Assembly: GCA_016463595.1 (NCBI GenBank)
Contig: JAEMQZ010000010.1
Span: 1-38,460, forward strand
Direction: 5' to 3'
DNA length: 38,460 nucleotides
From: Synechococcales cyanobacterium SupBloom_Metag_052
GTDB lineage: Bacteria; Cyanobacteriota; Cyanobacteriia; PCC-6307; Cyanobiaceae
In this document: piece after piece, positions 26,872-34,410 of the stretch
Numbering within the stretch: position 1 is the stretch's first letter
How the letters are laid out: every line of letters starts with the position of its first letter
Translations under genes and position numbers: made by a program
The notes under the pieces: model-generated
What the model was told of the DNA's origin: nothing
Seen by the model: only the letters and a program-made list of their open reading frames with translations
Database searches by the model: none

Positions 26872-27303
26872 TCAGGCGGCTTGTAAGGTCCAGCCCGGAC
26901 CGGTGCTTGGCTTTGGTTGGGTGTGCTTGGTAGCAGCTGGCTTGGTTTCTGCCGTTACTGCTGGGCTGGCCCATTGCAGCAGGCGCAGGGCCAGCTTTAG
27001 ATCTCCGTCAAGCCAGGCCCGAATCGCCATGGCCCGGCGGGGGTCGTAGAAGCGTTGGCGGCGATACCACTCGAACACGTCGGTGTCGCTTTTGCGGCCA
27101 TTGCATGAGAGGCAGGCCGGTACACAGTTTTCAGTGACACTTAGGCCACCCCGGCTGCGCGGCAAAACATGGTCGATGGATTCGGATTGTTTGCCGCAAT
27201 AAATGCAGGACTGATCCGTGTGAATGTGGAGAGATTGTCTCCAATGTCGAACGCGAAGTTTCGGGCACAAATCTTCAAGGAAAACCGCATCCCTGGCGTG
27301 CAT
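26872..27303 (-). CDS. HNH endonuclease domain protein
   Basis: The 143-residue protein has a clear HNH nuclease fold. The zinc ribbon is C33-X2-C36 (CIYC) and C64-X2-C67 (CLSC). The catalytic core is IDHVLPRSRGG, with D44-H45, and the later N59 and N68 (TENC...CNGRKSD). The C-terminal tail after about residue 115 is Pro/Thr/Lys-rich and unordered. Free-standing HNH proteins of this sort occur in many cyanobacteria; roles in repair or DNA processing are possible but not shown. The gene diverges from the SNF2-like helicase across 292 bp, and the 229 bp downstream lead to the antiporter start, all on the minus strand except the helicase. Confidence 0.88.
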   Translation of the reverse strand: MHARDAVFLEDLCPKLRVRHWRQSLHIHTDQSCIYCGKQSESIDHVLPRSRGGLSVTENCVPACLSCNGRKSDTDVFEWYRRQRFYDPRRAMAIRAWLDGDLKLALRLLQWASPAVTAETKPAATKHTQPKPSTGPGWTLQAA

Positions 27304-27437
27304 CCGATCGTCTCGGTTGGGGCAATTCTCGCCCGATCGGCCCAGATGTCAATGTGTCGAAGGCTGCCATTTTCCCCTTTGGCAAAGGCTCCTGTGCTGG
27401 CCAGCCTGCCCTGGCGGGCTGGGGCGAGGTTGCTTAA

Positions 27438-27596
27438 GATTTTATTTGGTTTGGCGGGCTTGCAGCTGGCCTGGAGGCAATCCCCTGTGGCCCCCTGTTC
27501 GACCCAGCGCCCTATGGCCCGATCGGCTCCCCCGTGCAGCCCTGGGGTCCCAACCTGTCGGCCGTTAACCCTTGGCTGAGCCGTCCCGGTGCCTGA
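27438..27596 (+). CDS. Possible short Pro/Gly-rich reading frame coupled to the helicase start
   Basis: After a TAA at 27435-27437 this frame stays open for 52 codons and ends with TGA at 27594-27596, whose A is the first base of the helicase ATG (TGATG). The encoded end, PCGPLFDPAPYGPIGS followed by PVQPWGPNLSAVNPWLSR, looks more protein-like than the two other frames. No ATG or TTG is available; the options are ATT at 27444 or a late GTG at 27534. It could be a leader peptide, the remnant of a longer gene, or chance. Confidence 0.3.
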   Translation, partial: DFIWFGGLAAGLEAIPCGPLFDPAPYGPIGSPVQPWGPNLSAVNPWLSRPGA

Positions 27597-29170
27597 TGCG
27601 GCTGGGTGCCGCCGGCACGATCGAGGTGGTCACCCCATTCGATGCCGTCACCCAGGCCCAGCTGCGGGCCATCCGACCCCAGGGCCGCTGGTTTGCGCGC
27701 CGCCGCTGCTGGGAGTTTCCCCTGGAGGCCGGCGGTGCCCTCAACGCTGGCTTGGGCCGGCGTTTTCATTTGGAGCCGGAGCTGCTCCAGTGGCTGGCCT
27801 GGCTGGACCAGCCGCTGCCGCCGCTGCCGCCCCACCGCCAGTTGGTGGCTGCCGCTGCCCCTGGGGAGCCCTTAGCCGATAAGCGGCGCCTATTTGCCCA
27901 CCAACGGGCGGCGGTGCGCTGGCTGCTGGCCCGTCGCGGCGCCCTGCTGGCCGATCCCATGGGCCTGGGCAAGACGCTGACGGCCCTAGTGGCGGCCCGG
28001 GCGATGGTGCGCTGCGCCGATTGTCGGGTGGTGGTGCTGGCCCCGGCTGGGCTCCATGGCCATTGGCGCCGCGAGGCCGCCAGCCTGGAGCTGGATCTGG
28101 AGCTGCATAGCTGGGCAAAGCTGCCCCGGGGCCTGCCCCCGGCCGGCACGGTCTTGATTGCCGATGAGGCCCACTACGCCCAGAACGTGTCGGCGGCCCG
28201 CACCCAGGCCTTCCTGCGCCTGGCCCGCCATCCGCGCCTGCGGGCGGCCTGGTTGTTGACGGGTACGCCGATGAAAAATGGCCGACCGGCCCAGCTGTTT
28301 CCCCTACTAGCCGCGATCGGCCATCCGATCGCCCAGGACCAACGGGCCTTTGAGGAGCGTTACTGCCACGGCCACTGGCTGGAGCGGGGGGGCGTGCGCC
28401 ATTGGCAGGCCCAGGGCGCTAGCCAGCTCGAGGAGCTGCAGCGCCTGACCCGGCCCTTGCTCTTGCATCGCCGCAAGCAAGATTGTCTTGATTTGCCGGC
28501 CAAGGAACGGCAGATGGTGCCGGTAGAGCTGGATGACGCCGCCGGTCGCGGCTTCCAACACCGGCTGCAATGCAAGGTGGAGGACTATCGCCGTCGGGTG
28601 GCTCGCGGTGAGGTGAGGCGCGATGCCGAGGCCCTGGCCGTGTTCACAGCCCTGCGCCAGATCGGTGCCGACTACAAGCTGCCGGCGGCGGCGGCCCTGG
28701 TGGGCCAGCTGCTGGCCCAGGGGGAATCGGTGGTGCTGTTCTGCAGTTTTGTCGCTTCTGCCCAGTTGCTGCAGGACCGGCTCGGCGGCCAGCTGCTCAC
28801 CGGTCAGGTTCCGCCGCCCCAGCGCCAGAGTGCCGTGGATGCTTTTCAAGCGGGTGCCTCCCGCCTCTTGATTGCCACCTATGGGGCCGGCGGCCTGGGC
28901 TTCAGCCTGCAGCGGGCCCGCCATGTGGTGCTGCTGGAGCGCCCCTGGACCCCCGGCGATACCGAGCAGGCCGAGGACCGCTGCCATCGCATCGGCATGG
29001 AGGGCAGCCTCACCAGCCATTGGCTGCAATTGGGGGTGGCCGACCAGCTGGTCGATGCCCTGATTGCCAGTAAGGCGGAACGGATTGCCCTGTTGCTGCA
29101 GCGCCGGCCGCTGCAGCTGCGGCGTCAGGGTTTTCCGGCCATGGTTAAGGCCCTGCTGGAGGATTGGTGA
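27596..29170 (+). CDS. SNF2-family DNA helicase with HARP-like N-terminus
   Basis: The 524-residue protein has a RecA-like helicase core: Walker A in LADPMGLGKTLTAL (118-131), DEAH at 190-193, TGTPMKN, and in the second half ATYGAGGLGFSLQ and the motif VI EDRCHRIGM. The first 45 residues (TIEVVTPFDAVTQAQLRAIR, then RWFARRRCWEFP) resemble the HARP domain of SMARCAL1, which anneals RPA- or SSB-bound strands and remodels stalled forks. A role in fork repair is inferred. ATG at 27596 was preferred over the in-frame TTG at 27572 because it starts just before the HARP-like block and overlaps an upstream stop (TGATG). The HNH nuclease gene lies divergent upstream. Confidence 0.88.
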   Translation: MRLGAAGTIEVVTPFDAVTQAQLRAIRPQGRWFARRRCWEFPLEAGGALNAGLGRRFHLEPELLQWLAWLDQPLPPLPPHRQLVAAAAPGEPLADKRRLFAHQRAAVRWLLARRGALLADPMGLGKTLTALVAARAMVRCADCRVVVLAPAGLHGHWRREAASLELDLELHSWAKLPRGLPPAGTVLIADEAHYAQNVSAARTQAFLRLARHPRLRAAWLLTGTPMKNGRPAQLFPLLAAIGHPIAQDQRAFEERYCHGHWLERGGVRHWQAQGASQLEELQRLTRPLLLHRRKQDCLDLPAKERQMVPVELDDAAGRGFQHRLQCKVEDYRRRVARGEVRRDAEALAVFTALRQIGADYKLPAAAALVGQLLAQGESVVLFCSFVASAQLLQDRLGGQLLTGQVPPPQRQSAVDAFQAGASRLLIATYGAGGLGFSLQRARHVVLLERPWTPGDTEQAEDRCHRIGMEGSLTSHWLQLGVADQLVDALIASKAERIALLLQRRPLQLRRQGFPAMVKALLEDW

Positions 29171-29259
29171 ACGCAGGGGTTCAGGCAGCAGGGCTGGCCG
29201 GCAGGCCGACAACAGGGTTGCCACCAGCCCAGTGACCAGCCAAGCCAGCCGCGAAGGGC

Positions 29260-29724
29260 CTAATTGGGTCGATCGTTGCGGTTGACGCCGCTGTTGTTCG
29301 TGCTGGGTTGGCTGGTCACGGGGGCGGCAGCGGCAGCCGCTTCGGCAGACGCTTGCTTTTCATACAGGCTGCCTAGGTATTTGCCACATTCCGGGAAACT
29401 TGTGGGGTTTTGGACCACCGCTTCGGTGATCATCACCGAGGCATGTTCCGGCGAGGTTTTGAACAGGCTGGCGCTTTGGCGTTTGATCAACGCATAGGCG
29501 GCGATCCAGCTGACCTCGTGGTTATTGCCGGCAGTGCGCATGAAGCAATACACCTGGGCGCCCTTGCCCCCAGGGGTGTCGCCAGCGGCGGCTAGGGCAG
29601 GGCGGCCCAGGAGTTGGCTTGGATCCAGGAGGCCCATGGCCAGAGCGGGGATCAGCAGGGCCTGGCGCCAGCACCGGCCGGGACACCGGGGCTGGCTGGC
29701 GCTGGCAAGGGGGTGGATCGCCAT
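29260..29724 (-). CDS. Small exported protein of a cyanobacterial unknown family
   Basis: The 154-residue protein has an N-terminal signal-like stretch (about 20-48, ending GRPALAAA), then a compact conserved-looking core: QVYCFMRTAGNNHEVSW, SLFKTSPEHASVMITEAVV and FPECGKYLGSL. Two cysteines (C60 and the one in FPECGK) could pair after export. The C-terminal 35 residues are Ala/Ser/Asn-rich and disordered. I believe this is a family restricted to cyanobacteria (DUF6554 comes to mind, from memory only). Function unknown. It faces the helicase end (89 bp) and follows the AbrB-like gene on the same strand after 109 bp. Confidence 0.75.
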   Translation of the reverse strand: MAIHPLASASQPRCPGRCWRQALLIPALAMGLLDPSQLLGRPALAAAGDTPGGKGAQVYCFMRTAGNNHEVSWIAAYALIKRQSASLFKTSPEHASVMITEAVVQNPTSFPECGKYLGSLYEKQASAEAAAAAAPVTSQPSTNNSGVNRNDRPN

Positions 29725-29833
29725 GGGTTGGTGTCCGGCGCTGGGGAAGTTCAGATCACCGTATCGATCGCCTGGCGTCTGTCCAGGTTCGCCAGTTTTC
29801 AGGGCGGCTGGTCTGGGGGTGGCGTTGCTTCCC

Positions 29834-30355
29834 TTAATTGGTCGGTGGCGCCTGATCCAGGGAGAGCACCAGCCGCACCACTAGGGGCAACACCACCAGC
29901 ACCGTGATCAAGCGCACCGCATGCAAAGCCGCCACGGCTGCCCCCACGCCAAATTCGGCGCCCACCAGGCTCATGCCGCTGATGCCCCCTGGCGCGGCGC
30001 CCAGCAGGGCCACGATCGGATCAATGCCCAGCAGGCGGCTGCACCACAGCCCCACCACCAGCCCTGTCATCACCAGGGTCACGGTGATCAAGATGGCGGG
30101 ACGCCATAACAGGCGTAATTCGGCCAAGGCCGTGCTGGTGAGGCTGGTGCCGATCACCGTGCCGATGGCGATTTCCAAGACCGTGCGGGTGCCCTGGGGC
30201 CATTGGGCCGCTTCCAGTTTGCCGCTCATGCTCACCAACCCGGCCCCGAGCAGGGCACCCGCTAGGGGGGCGGCGGGAATGCCGGTGCGGATGGCCAGCA
30301 AGCCACCGACCAGGCCGGCCAGGAGATAGAGCAGCAGGGTGATTGGGCCGTGCAT
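29834..30355 (-). CDS. AbrB-family membrane protein, half-length
   Basis: The 173-residue hydrophobic protein has about five membrane helices and the family motif ALLGAAPGGISGMSLVGAEFG (about 116-136) followed by HAVRL, as in the AbrB (putative ammonia monooxygenase/transporter) family. Full-length members are about 350 residues with two such repeats; this one holds a single repeat and both ends look complete, so it may act as a dimer. Substrate unknown; the old 'ammonia monooxygenase' name is not supported. This is unrelated to the DNA-binding AbrB transition-state regulator. It diverges from a small coiled-coil gene across 95 bp. Confidence 0.8.
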   Translation of the reverse strand: MHGPITLLLYLLAGLVGGLLAIRTGIPAAPLAGALLGAGLVSMSGKLEAAQWPQGTRTVLEIAIGTVIGTSLTSTALAELRLLWRPAILITVTLVMTGLVVGLWCSRLLGIDPIVALLGAAPGGISGMSLVGAEFGVGAAVAALHAVRLITVLVVLPLVVRLVLSLDQAPPTN

Positions 30356-30450
30356 TCGGGGCGAATCCTGGGGGTGAAGCCAGTCTGGGAGATCACTTGA
30401 GCTGCGGCCATTTCTGTGGTGTCATCGGCCCAGCTATTTGCCATTCGACC

Positions 30451-30828
30451 GTGTCCGAATCCGTGTCCTTCCGAATCAGCCGCACTGCTGAGGACCTGGC
30501 CCAGACGGTGGCTGCCCTGTCCAAGCGGCTGGTGAGTCTCGAGCAACGGCTCGGGGCCCTGGAGGTTCAGGGCGCCAGCCTCCAGGCCCATGTCAGGACT
30601 GCTCCCGAGGTTGATCCGGCCGAGCTGGCTTGCCTGGATTCGGTCGACCAGCTGTTGGCCGATTGCCGCAGCCTGTTGGCGGTCACGGAGCCGTCGACTA
30701 CCCAGCTGCCGAATATCGAGCTGCCGATCGCCCCAGTCGATGCAAGTGATTCAGATTTGGCAGGTCTGGATCCAGACTTGGACTGGGATGGCCTGGCGGA
30801 GCTGGAGGCTCGAGAAGCCGATGCGTAA
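30451..30828 (+). CDS. Small acidic coiled-coil protein, 125 aa, unknown
   Basis: From GTG at 30451 the protein starts (M)SESVSFRISRTAEDLAQ and continues as a heptad-patterned helix (about 12-45, TVAALSKRLVSLEQRLGALE). The remainder is acidic and rich in Asp/Leu (ending DLDWDGLAELEARE). No known domain is recognised. The GTG was chosen because the frame above it reads as antisense of the AbrB-like gene and spacer; a TTG at 30343 also opens the frame. The coiled coil suggests a dimer. I recall similar short proteins in marine Synechococcus but cannot name a family. Confidence 0.6.
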   Translation: MSESVSFRISRTAEDLAQTVAALSKRLVSLEQRLGALEVQGASLQAHVRTAPEVDPAELACLDSVDQLLADCRSLLAVTEPSTTQLPNIELPIAPVDASDSDLAGLDPDLDWDGLAELEAREADA

Positions 30829-30921
30829 AGGATGGAAGCCGGCCCCTCTAGCGAGGAGACCCTCACCTTGGCGGCTGGCTAAGGGCTGACCGTCGATGCC
30901 ACAATGGAAAGAAAGGCAACG

Positions 30922-31170
30922 ATGGCAACCCCTAATAGCCAGTGCGCTGGACAATCGCCCGTTTCCAGCCAGGCCAGTAACGGGCGCCTTGGTAACAAGC
31001 TCGGGCACGGGACACCCGCCTGTCAGGTCCTAGAGGAAGGGGGCCACCAACTGGAAAAGTTGGAATTCGCCCTGGCGGTTGCGATTACCCGGGGTGACGA
31101 GCAACGTTCGGACCAACTCCGGGCCCAGATCGCCGAGCTGGGGGGCAACCGCGAAGAGCCGGGCACCTGA
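30922..31170 (+). CDS. Small conserved-looking protein, 82 aa, unknown
   Basis: ATG at 30922 has a good ribosome-binding site (AAAGG, 6 nt upstream), better than the in-frame ATG at 30904. The first 35 residues are polar; the end forms two helices, LEKLEFALAVAITRGDEQRS and DQLRAQIAELGG, closing with NREEPGT. This helical hairpin and the closing motif are the parts I recognise from other picocyanobacteria, without a known function. No membrane segment or metal motif is present. Confidence 0.6.
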   Translation: MATPNSQCAGQSPVSSQASNGRLGNKLGHGTPACQVLEEGGHQLEKLEFALAVAITRGDEQRSDQLRAQIAELGGNREEPGT

Positions 31171-31287
31171 GAACTCCTAAACCGGGCCAGCCCCATCCAC
31201 GCCTGATCCACCCATCTCGAGGGACTGGGTTTGATCAGCCAGCCCGCTCTGACATGCCTGGATCAGCACCCTCGGTCATCCAGCGAT

Positions 31288-31371
31288 TGTTTCGCCTGGG
31301 TCGCCTAGCTGGCGTGATCTTGGTCGGTTGATCAAGGTTTCCAGCTTTCCACGCCAAAATGTTTCGCCTGG
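31288..31371. repeat. 12-bp direct repeat upstream of a small gene
   Basis: TGTTTCGCCTGG occurs at 31288-31299 and again at 31360-31371, a 72-bp offset, inside the 243-bp gene-free stretch 31171-31413. The second copy is followed by an AT-rich run with TATATT (31375-31380), which could be a -10 element of the next gene. A palindromic TTGATCAA lies between the copies (31328-31335). No RNA gene was recognised in this stretch. Confidence 0.5.
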
Positions 31372-31413
31372 AGGTATATTTCTATCAAGATATCAGTTTT
31401 GTTCAGGTCAGAC

Positions 31414-31620
31414 ATGCAGTCAGTCCTACCGGCCGTTGGCGGTGATAAGAAAAAGATTCTGATTGGTCAGGCTTCCGTTCATGAGGCCGCTGCTGAGGCT
31501 GCAGCGGTGCTGGGTGATGTCGAAGCAGCCGCCCGCTTGATTCTGCAGGCCCTTGATTGTGAGCGTCGCGCCGGCAGTCTTGGTCCCCAGGTGCTGCAGT
31601 TGATTAAGCCCCGTGGCTAA
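31414..31620 (+). CDS. Small Ala-rich helical protein, 68 aa, unknown
   Basis: The protein runs MQSVLPAVGGDKKKILIGQ, then a predicted helix-turn-helix-like stretch (SVHEAAAEAAAVLGDVEAA, ARLILQALDCERRAG) and ends QVLQLIKPRG. It looks like a compact helical domain, well conserved in style but without a family name I can give. ATG at 31414 follows AGG at 6-8 nt; a TTG at 31399 would add five residues. It is preceded by the AT-rich control region with the direct repeat, suggesting its own promoter. The 127 bp after it lead to the tRNA gene on the other strand. Confidence 0.6.
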   Translation: MQSVLPAVGGDKKKILIGQASVHEAAAEAAAVLGDVEAAARLILQALDCERRAGSLGPQVLQLIKPRG

Positions 31621-31747
31621 AGGGCCCCCTGGTCAGGGTTAGGCCGACCACTCCATGGGTGAACTGGCAATGATTCGCCATGCCTGGGAGCAAGGTTTTG
31701 GCCCGAAAAGTTAAGCCTTAGTTTCAGGTAGCAGCTGAGCTATCAAA

Positions 31748-31818
31748 GCGGGTGACCGGATTCGAACCGGCGACGTTCAGCTTGGGAAGCTGACATTCTA
31801 CCACTGAATTACACCCGC
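31748..31818 (-). tRNA. tRNA-Gly, anticodon CCC
   Basis: Read on the minus strand, the 71-nt sequence folds as a full cloverleaf: acceptor GCGGGTG/CACCCGC, D stem ATTC/GAAT, anticodon stem TCAGC/GCTGA with loop TTCCCAA (anticodon CCC, reading GGG), a five-base variable loop, and T stem GCCGG/CCGGT around TTCGAAT. The next base is T, as expected for the glycine discriminator. CCA is not encoded and must be added enzymatically. The gene stands alone between unrelated genes. Confidence 0.95.
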
Positions 31819-31826
31819 ACAATTCA

Positions 31827-31832
31827 ATATTA
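31827..31832 (-). promoter_or_regulatory. Likely -10 element of the tRNA-Gly gene
   Basis: TAATAT on the minus strand ends 8 bp before the mature tRNA 5' end, correct for a short leader. A -35 element at normal spacing is not obvious. Confidence 0.5.
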
Positions 31833-31913
31833 GCAGCCCTTGCTTGCGCCCCTGCCCCGGGTGCGTCGCCATGGGGGAGGGTGCGGGGTTGCGGCCGGGC
31901 ATTTGGCGCATTG

Positions 31914-31946
31914 GCCGGGTCCAGGGGCTTGGCTCCCGGACCCGGC
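31914..31946 (-). terminator. Strong hairpin after the aminotransferase gene
   Basis: A nine-base stem (31914-31922 with 31938-31946) is extended by an inner GGG/CCC after a one-base bulge. It starts 8 nt after the aminotransferase stop on the minus strand. The loop is GCTTGGCT on the plus strand. No T-run is present, as with the other hairpins in this GC-rich window. Confidence 0.5.
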
Positions 31947-31954
31947 GATCGGGC

Positions 31955-33106
31955 TCAGCGGGCCAGTTCGAGCGCTGCGGCGCCCACGCCGGCACCGATG
32001 GCAGCCTTGGCCAGGCCCAGTTCCTGCAGGGTGGCCTCAATCGCCGCCACGGCGGTGATCACGTCCCGGTCGCAGACAAAGCCGAGGTGGCCGATGCGGA
32101 ACACCTTGCCCTTGAGGTGGTCCTGGCCGCCGGCCAGCAGGATGTCGAAGCGATCCTTCACCTTCTTGCGCAGGGCTTCGGCATCAATGCCCTCCGGGGC
32201 CACGGCCGTGATCGCCGGGCTGCCATAGCCCTCGGCGGCATAAAGGGGCAGGCCGATGGCCTTCATTGCCGCCTGGGTGGCGCGGCGGTGCCGGTCGTGG
32301 CGGGCGAAGATTGCCTCGAGGCCTTCGGCCTGCATGATCTCCAGCGAGGCCTCCAGGGCGAAGTAGAGGTTGATTGCCGGGGTGAAGGGGTTGCTGTCAG
32401 CCGCTGCTGATTTGCGGTATTTGCCCAGGTCCAAATAGAACTTCGGCAGGTCGGAGCGCTCGTAGGCGGTCCAGGCCCGCTCGCCCATGGCCACAAAGGC
32501 CAGGCCCGGCGGCATCATGTAGCCCTTCTGGGAGCCGGAGCCAACTACGTCTAGGCCCCACTCATCCATGGGCACGTTGGTGGCGCCCAGGCTGGTGACG
32601 CAGTCGGCGATGGTGAGGGCCGTGCCGTGGGCGCGCACGTGGCCGGCAATGGTCTGGAGGTCGTTGATCACCCCGGTGGAGGTTTCCGAGTGGGTGAGGA
32701 TCACGGCTCGGATCGCCTTGCCTGTGTCCGCCTCCAGGGCAGCGCGGAAGGCTTCGGGATCAAGCGGCTGGCCCCAGTCCGCCTTGATCACCTGCACATC
32801 CAGGCCGTAGGCCTTCGCCACCTTCACCCAGCGCTCACCGAACTTGCCGTTGTCGCCGCAAAGCACCCGGTCGCCCTTGCTGAGCACGTTGATGATGCCG
32901 GCCTCCATCGCCGCCGTGCCACTGCCCGTGATGGCCAGCACGTCGCCGCTGGTTTGGTGCAGCCACTTGAGCTGGGCGGTGGTGCGTTTGACGATCTTCT
33001 GGAAATCGGCGCTGCGGTGACCGATCGGGTGACGGCCCATCGCCAGCAGGACGGTTTCCGGCACCGGAGTGGGGCCTGGGATCATCAAGGTGAGTTTGTC
33101 CTGCAT
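31955..33106 (-). CDS. Alanine/serine--glyoxylate aminotransferase family protein
   Basis: The 383-residue protein is a class V PLP enzyme. It opens with MQDKLTLMIPGPTPVPE and HRSADF (30-35). ITGSGTAAMEA (59-69) binds the phosphate, D168 pairs with the pyridine nitrogen, and the Schiff-base lysine is K194 in GSQKGYMMPPG. Relatives transfer amino groups from alanine or serine to glyoxylate, fitting cyanobacterial photorespiration; donor preference cannot be read here. ATG at 33106 gives the family start; the open frame continues 155 codons further but is antisense to cbiD. It diverges from cbiD across 129 bp. A strong hairpin follows the stop. Confidence 0.93.
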   Translation of the reverse strand: MQDKLTLMIPGPTPVPETVLLAMGRHPIGHRSADFQKIVKRTTAQLKWLHQTSGDVLAITGSGTAAMEAGIINVLSKGDRVLCGDNGKFGERWVKVAKAYGLDVQVIKADWGQPLDPEAFRAALEADTGKAIRAVILTHSETSTGVINDLQTIAGHVRAHGTALTIADCVTSLGATNVPMDEWGLDVVGSGSQKGYMMPPGLAFVAMGERAWTAYERSDLPKFYLDLGKYRKSAAADSNPFTPAINLYFALEASLEIMQAEGLEAIFARHDRHRRATQAAMKAIGLPLYAAEGYGSPAITAVAPEGIDAEALRKKVKDRFDILLAGGQDHLKGKVFRIGHLGFVCDRDVITAVAAIEATLQELGLAKAAIGAGVGAAALELAR

Positions 33107-33235
33107 GGCAGTGGCGGGGGCGAGGGGCGGGGGGACGCCGCGGCGGCGCGATCGACCACCATAAAAAACGGTGAACACCCCCGCTTTATTCCACCCAGCA
33201 CCCCACCTCTTTGATGTTGCGCGCCGATCGCTTCG

Positions 33236-34342
33236 ATGGCTGAGGGTTACACCCTGCCCGTTTGGGTGGCGGCGGCCGCCCGGGCGGCCCTCCTGGCCCT
33301 GCAGGGCCAGCCCTTTGGGGCCGACCAGCCCCTGGACCTGGTGCACCCCGCCGAGATCCGGCCGGTGCCGGTGGTGGCGGCCGCGCCCCTGGGCGATGGC
33401 CAGGCCCTGGCGGTGGCCCGCTGCGAACCCGGGGCCCTGCTCGACCTCACCCGCGGCCTGGTGGTGTGGGTGCTGGTGCGTTGCCAGCCCCTGGAGCCGG
33501 AGCAGCCCTGGCTGCAGTTGGAGGCCGGCGAAGGCGTGGGGGTGCATGGACAAGACCGGGCCCTCTGCCATTCGGCCTACGCCCGCCAGCTGCTCGAAAC
33601 CAACCTGCGGCCCCTGCTGCCCGCGGATCAGGCCCTGGTGCTGCGGCTGGTGTTTCCCCAGGGGCGGGCCCTGGCCGAACGCACCAGCAATGCGGCCTTT
33701 GGCGTGGTGGATGGCCTGGCCCTGATCGGCACCCAGGCCCTAGTACAAAGCAGCGCCGCTCCGGACCAGTTGGCCCTGGCGCGCTCGGAGCTGGAGCGGC
33801 GCGCTGGCGCCGCAGGGTTCAACGGCGATCTGGTGTTGGTGATCGGCGAGAACGGCATGGATCTCGCCCCGCGCCTAGGTCTGGCGCCGGACCTGCTCCT
33901 CAAGGCGGGCAACTGGCTGGGGCCCCTGCTGGTGGCTGCGGCGGAAGCGGGGGTGCGGCGGCTGTTGCTGTTTGGCTACCACGGCAAGTTGATCAAGCTG
34001 GCGGGAGGCATCTTTCACACTCACCACCACCTGGCCGATGGCCGCGCCGAGGTGCTTGTGGCCCTGGCGGCCCTGGAGGGGCTGGACGGCGCCGATCTGC
34101 TGGCCCTGCATGGGGCGGCCACGGTGGAGGCGGGCCTGGCGGGTCTGGCGGCTAGGGATCCGGCCACCGCTGATCGCCTGCGTCAGAGAATCGCCACCAG
34201 CGTTGAGCAGCGGGCTGAGGCCTACCTGGCCCGCTACGGCCAGCAGGCCACCCGGGTCGGGGCCGTGCTCTTCGATCGCCAGCGCCAGATCACGGCCCAG
34301 GGTCCCCAGGGACAGCTGCTCTGGCAGGCCTTCCAGGCCTGA
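33236..34342 (+). CDS. cbiD: Cobalt-precorrin-5B (C1)-methyltransferase CbiD
   Basis: CbiD methylates C-1 of the corrin ring in the anaerobic (cobalt-early) cobamide pathway. The 368-residue protein has family motifs around YTLPVWVAAAARAALLAL (5-22), TSNAAFGVVDGLALIGT, VIGENGMDL, LLFGYHGKLIKLAGGIFHTHHHLADGR (shown partly: key residues G-H-K-K-A-G-H-T-H) and ADRLRQRI. It is unrelated to SAM methyltransferases of the CobM type. ATG at 33236 fits the family start. guaA follows after 68 bp on the same strand. Picocyanobacteria make pseudocobalamin, for which this step is needed; other cbi genes are not in the window. Confidence 0.93.
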   Translation: MAEGYTLPVWVAAAARAALLALQGQPFGADQPLDLVHPAEIRPVPVVAAAPLGDGQALAVARCEPGALLDLTRGLVVWVLVRCQPLEPEQPWLQLEAGEGVGVHGQDRALCHSAYARQLLETNLRPLLPADQALVLRLVFPQGRALAERTSNAAFGVVDGLALIGTQALVQSSAAPDQLALARSELERRAGAAGFNGDLVLVIGENGMDLAPRLGLAPDLLLKAGNWLGPLLVAAAEAGVRRLLLFGYHGKLIKLAGGIFHTHHHLADGRAEVLVALAALEGLDGADLLALHGAATVEAGLAGLAARDPATADRLRQRIATSVEQRAEAYLARYGQQATRVGAVLFDRQRQITAQGPQGQLLWQAFQA

Positions 34343-34410
34343 CGCCTAGGCTTGGGTCAGAGATCTGGCGTCTGTAGCCCAGTCGCGACCCGTCGCCTTA
34401 ACGAGCCCCT

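Noticed and set aside
27169-27579. Plus-strand ORFs of 114 and 136 codons between HNH and helicase
   Set aside because: They are largely antisense to the HNH gene or low-complexity spacer, and their ends do not resemble protein domains; the third frame is the only one reported, with low confidence.
28307-29224. Minus-strand ORF of 305 codons opposite the SNF2 helicase
   Set aside because: Gln/Leu/Gly-rich antisense shadow of helicase motifs; no start context or recognised domain.
29834-30355. Annotation as ammonia monooxygenase
   Set aside because: The name comes from an old AbrB-family label; no metal or catalytic motif of a monooxygenase is present.
31748-31818. tRNA-Gly as an integration site for a mobile element
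   Set aside because: No integrase gene and no repeated copy of the tRNA 3' end was found in the window.
33107-33571. N-terminal extension of the aminotransferase frame
   Set aside because: The extra 155 codons are antisense to cbiD and the spacer; the family start MQDKLTLMIPGPTPVPE is at 33106.
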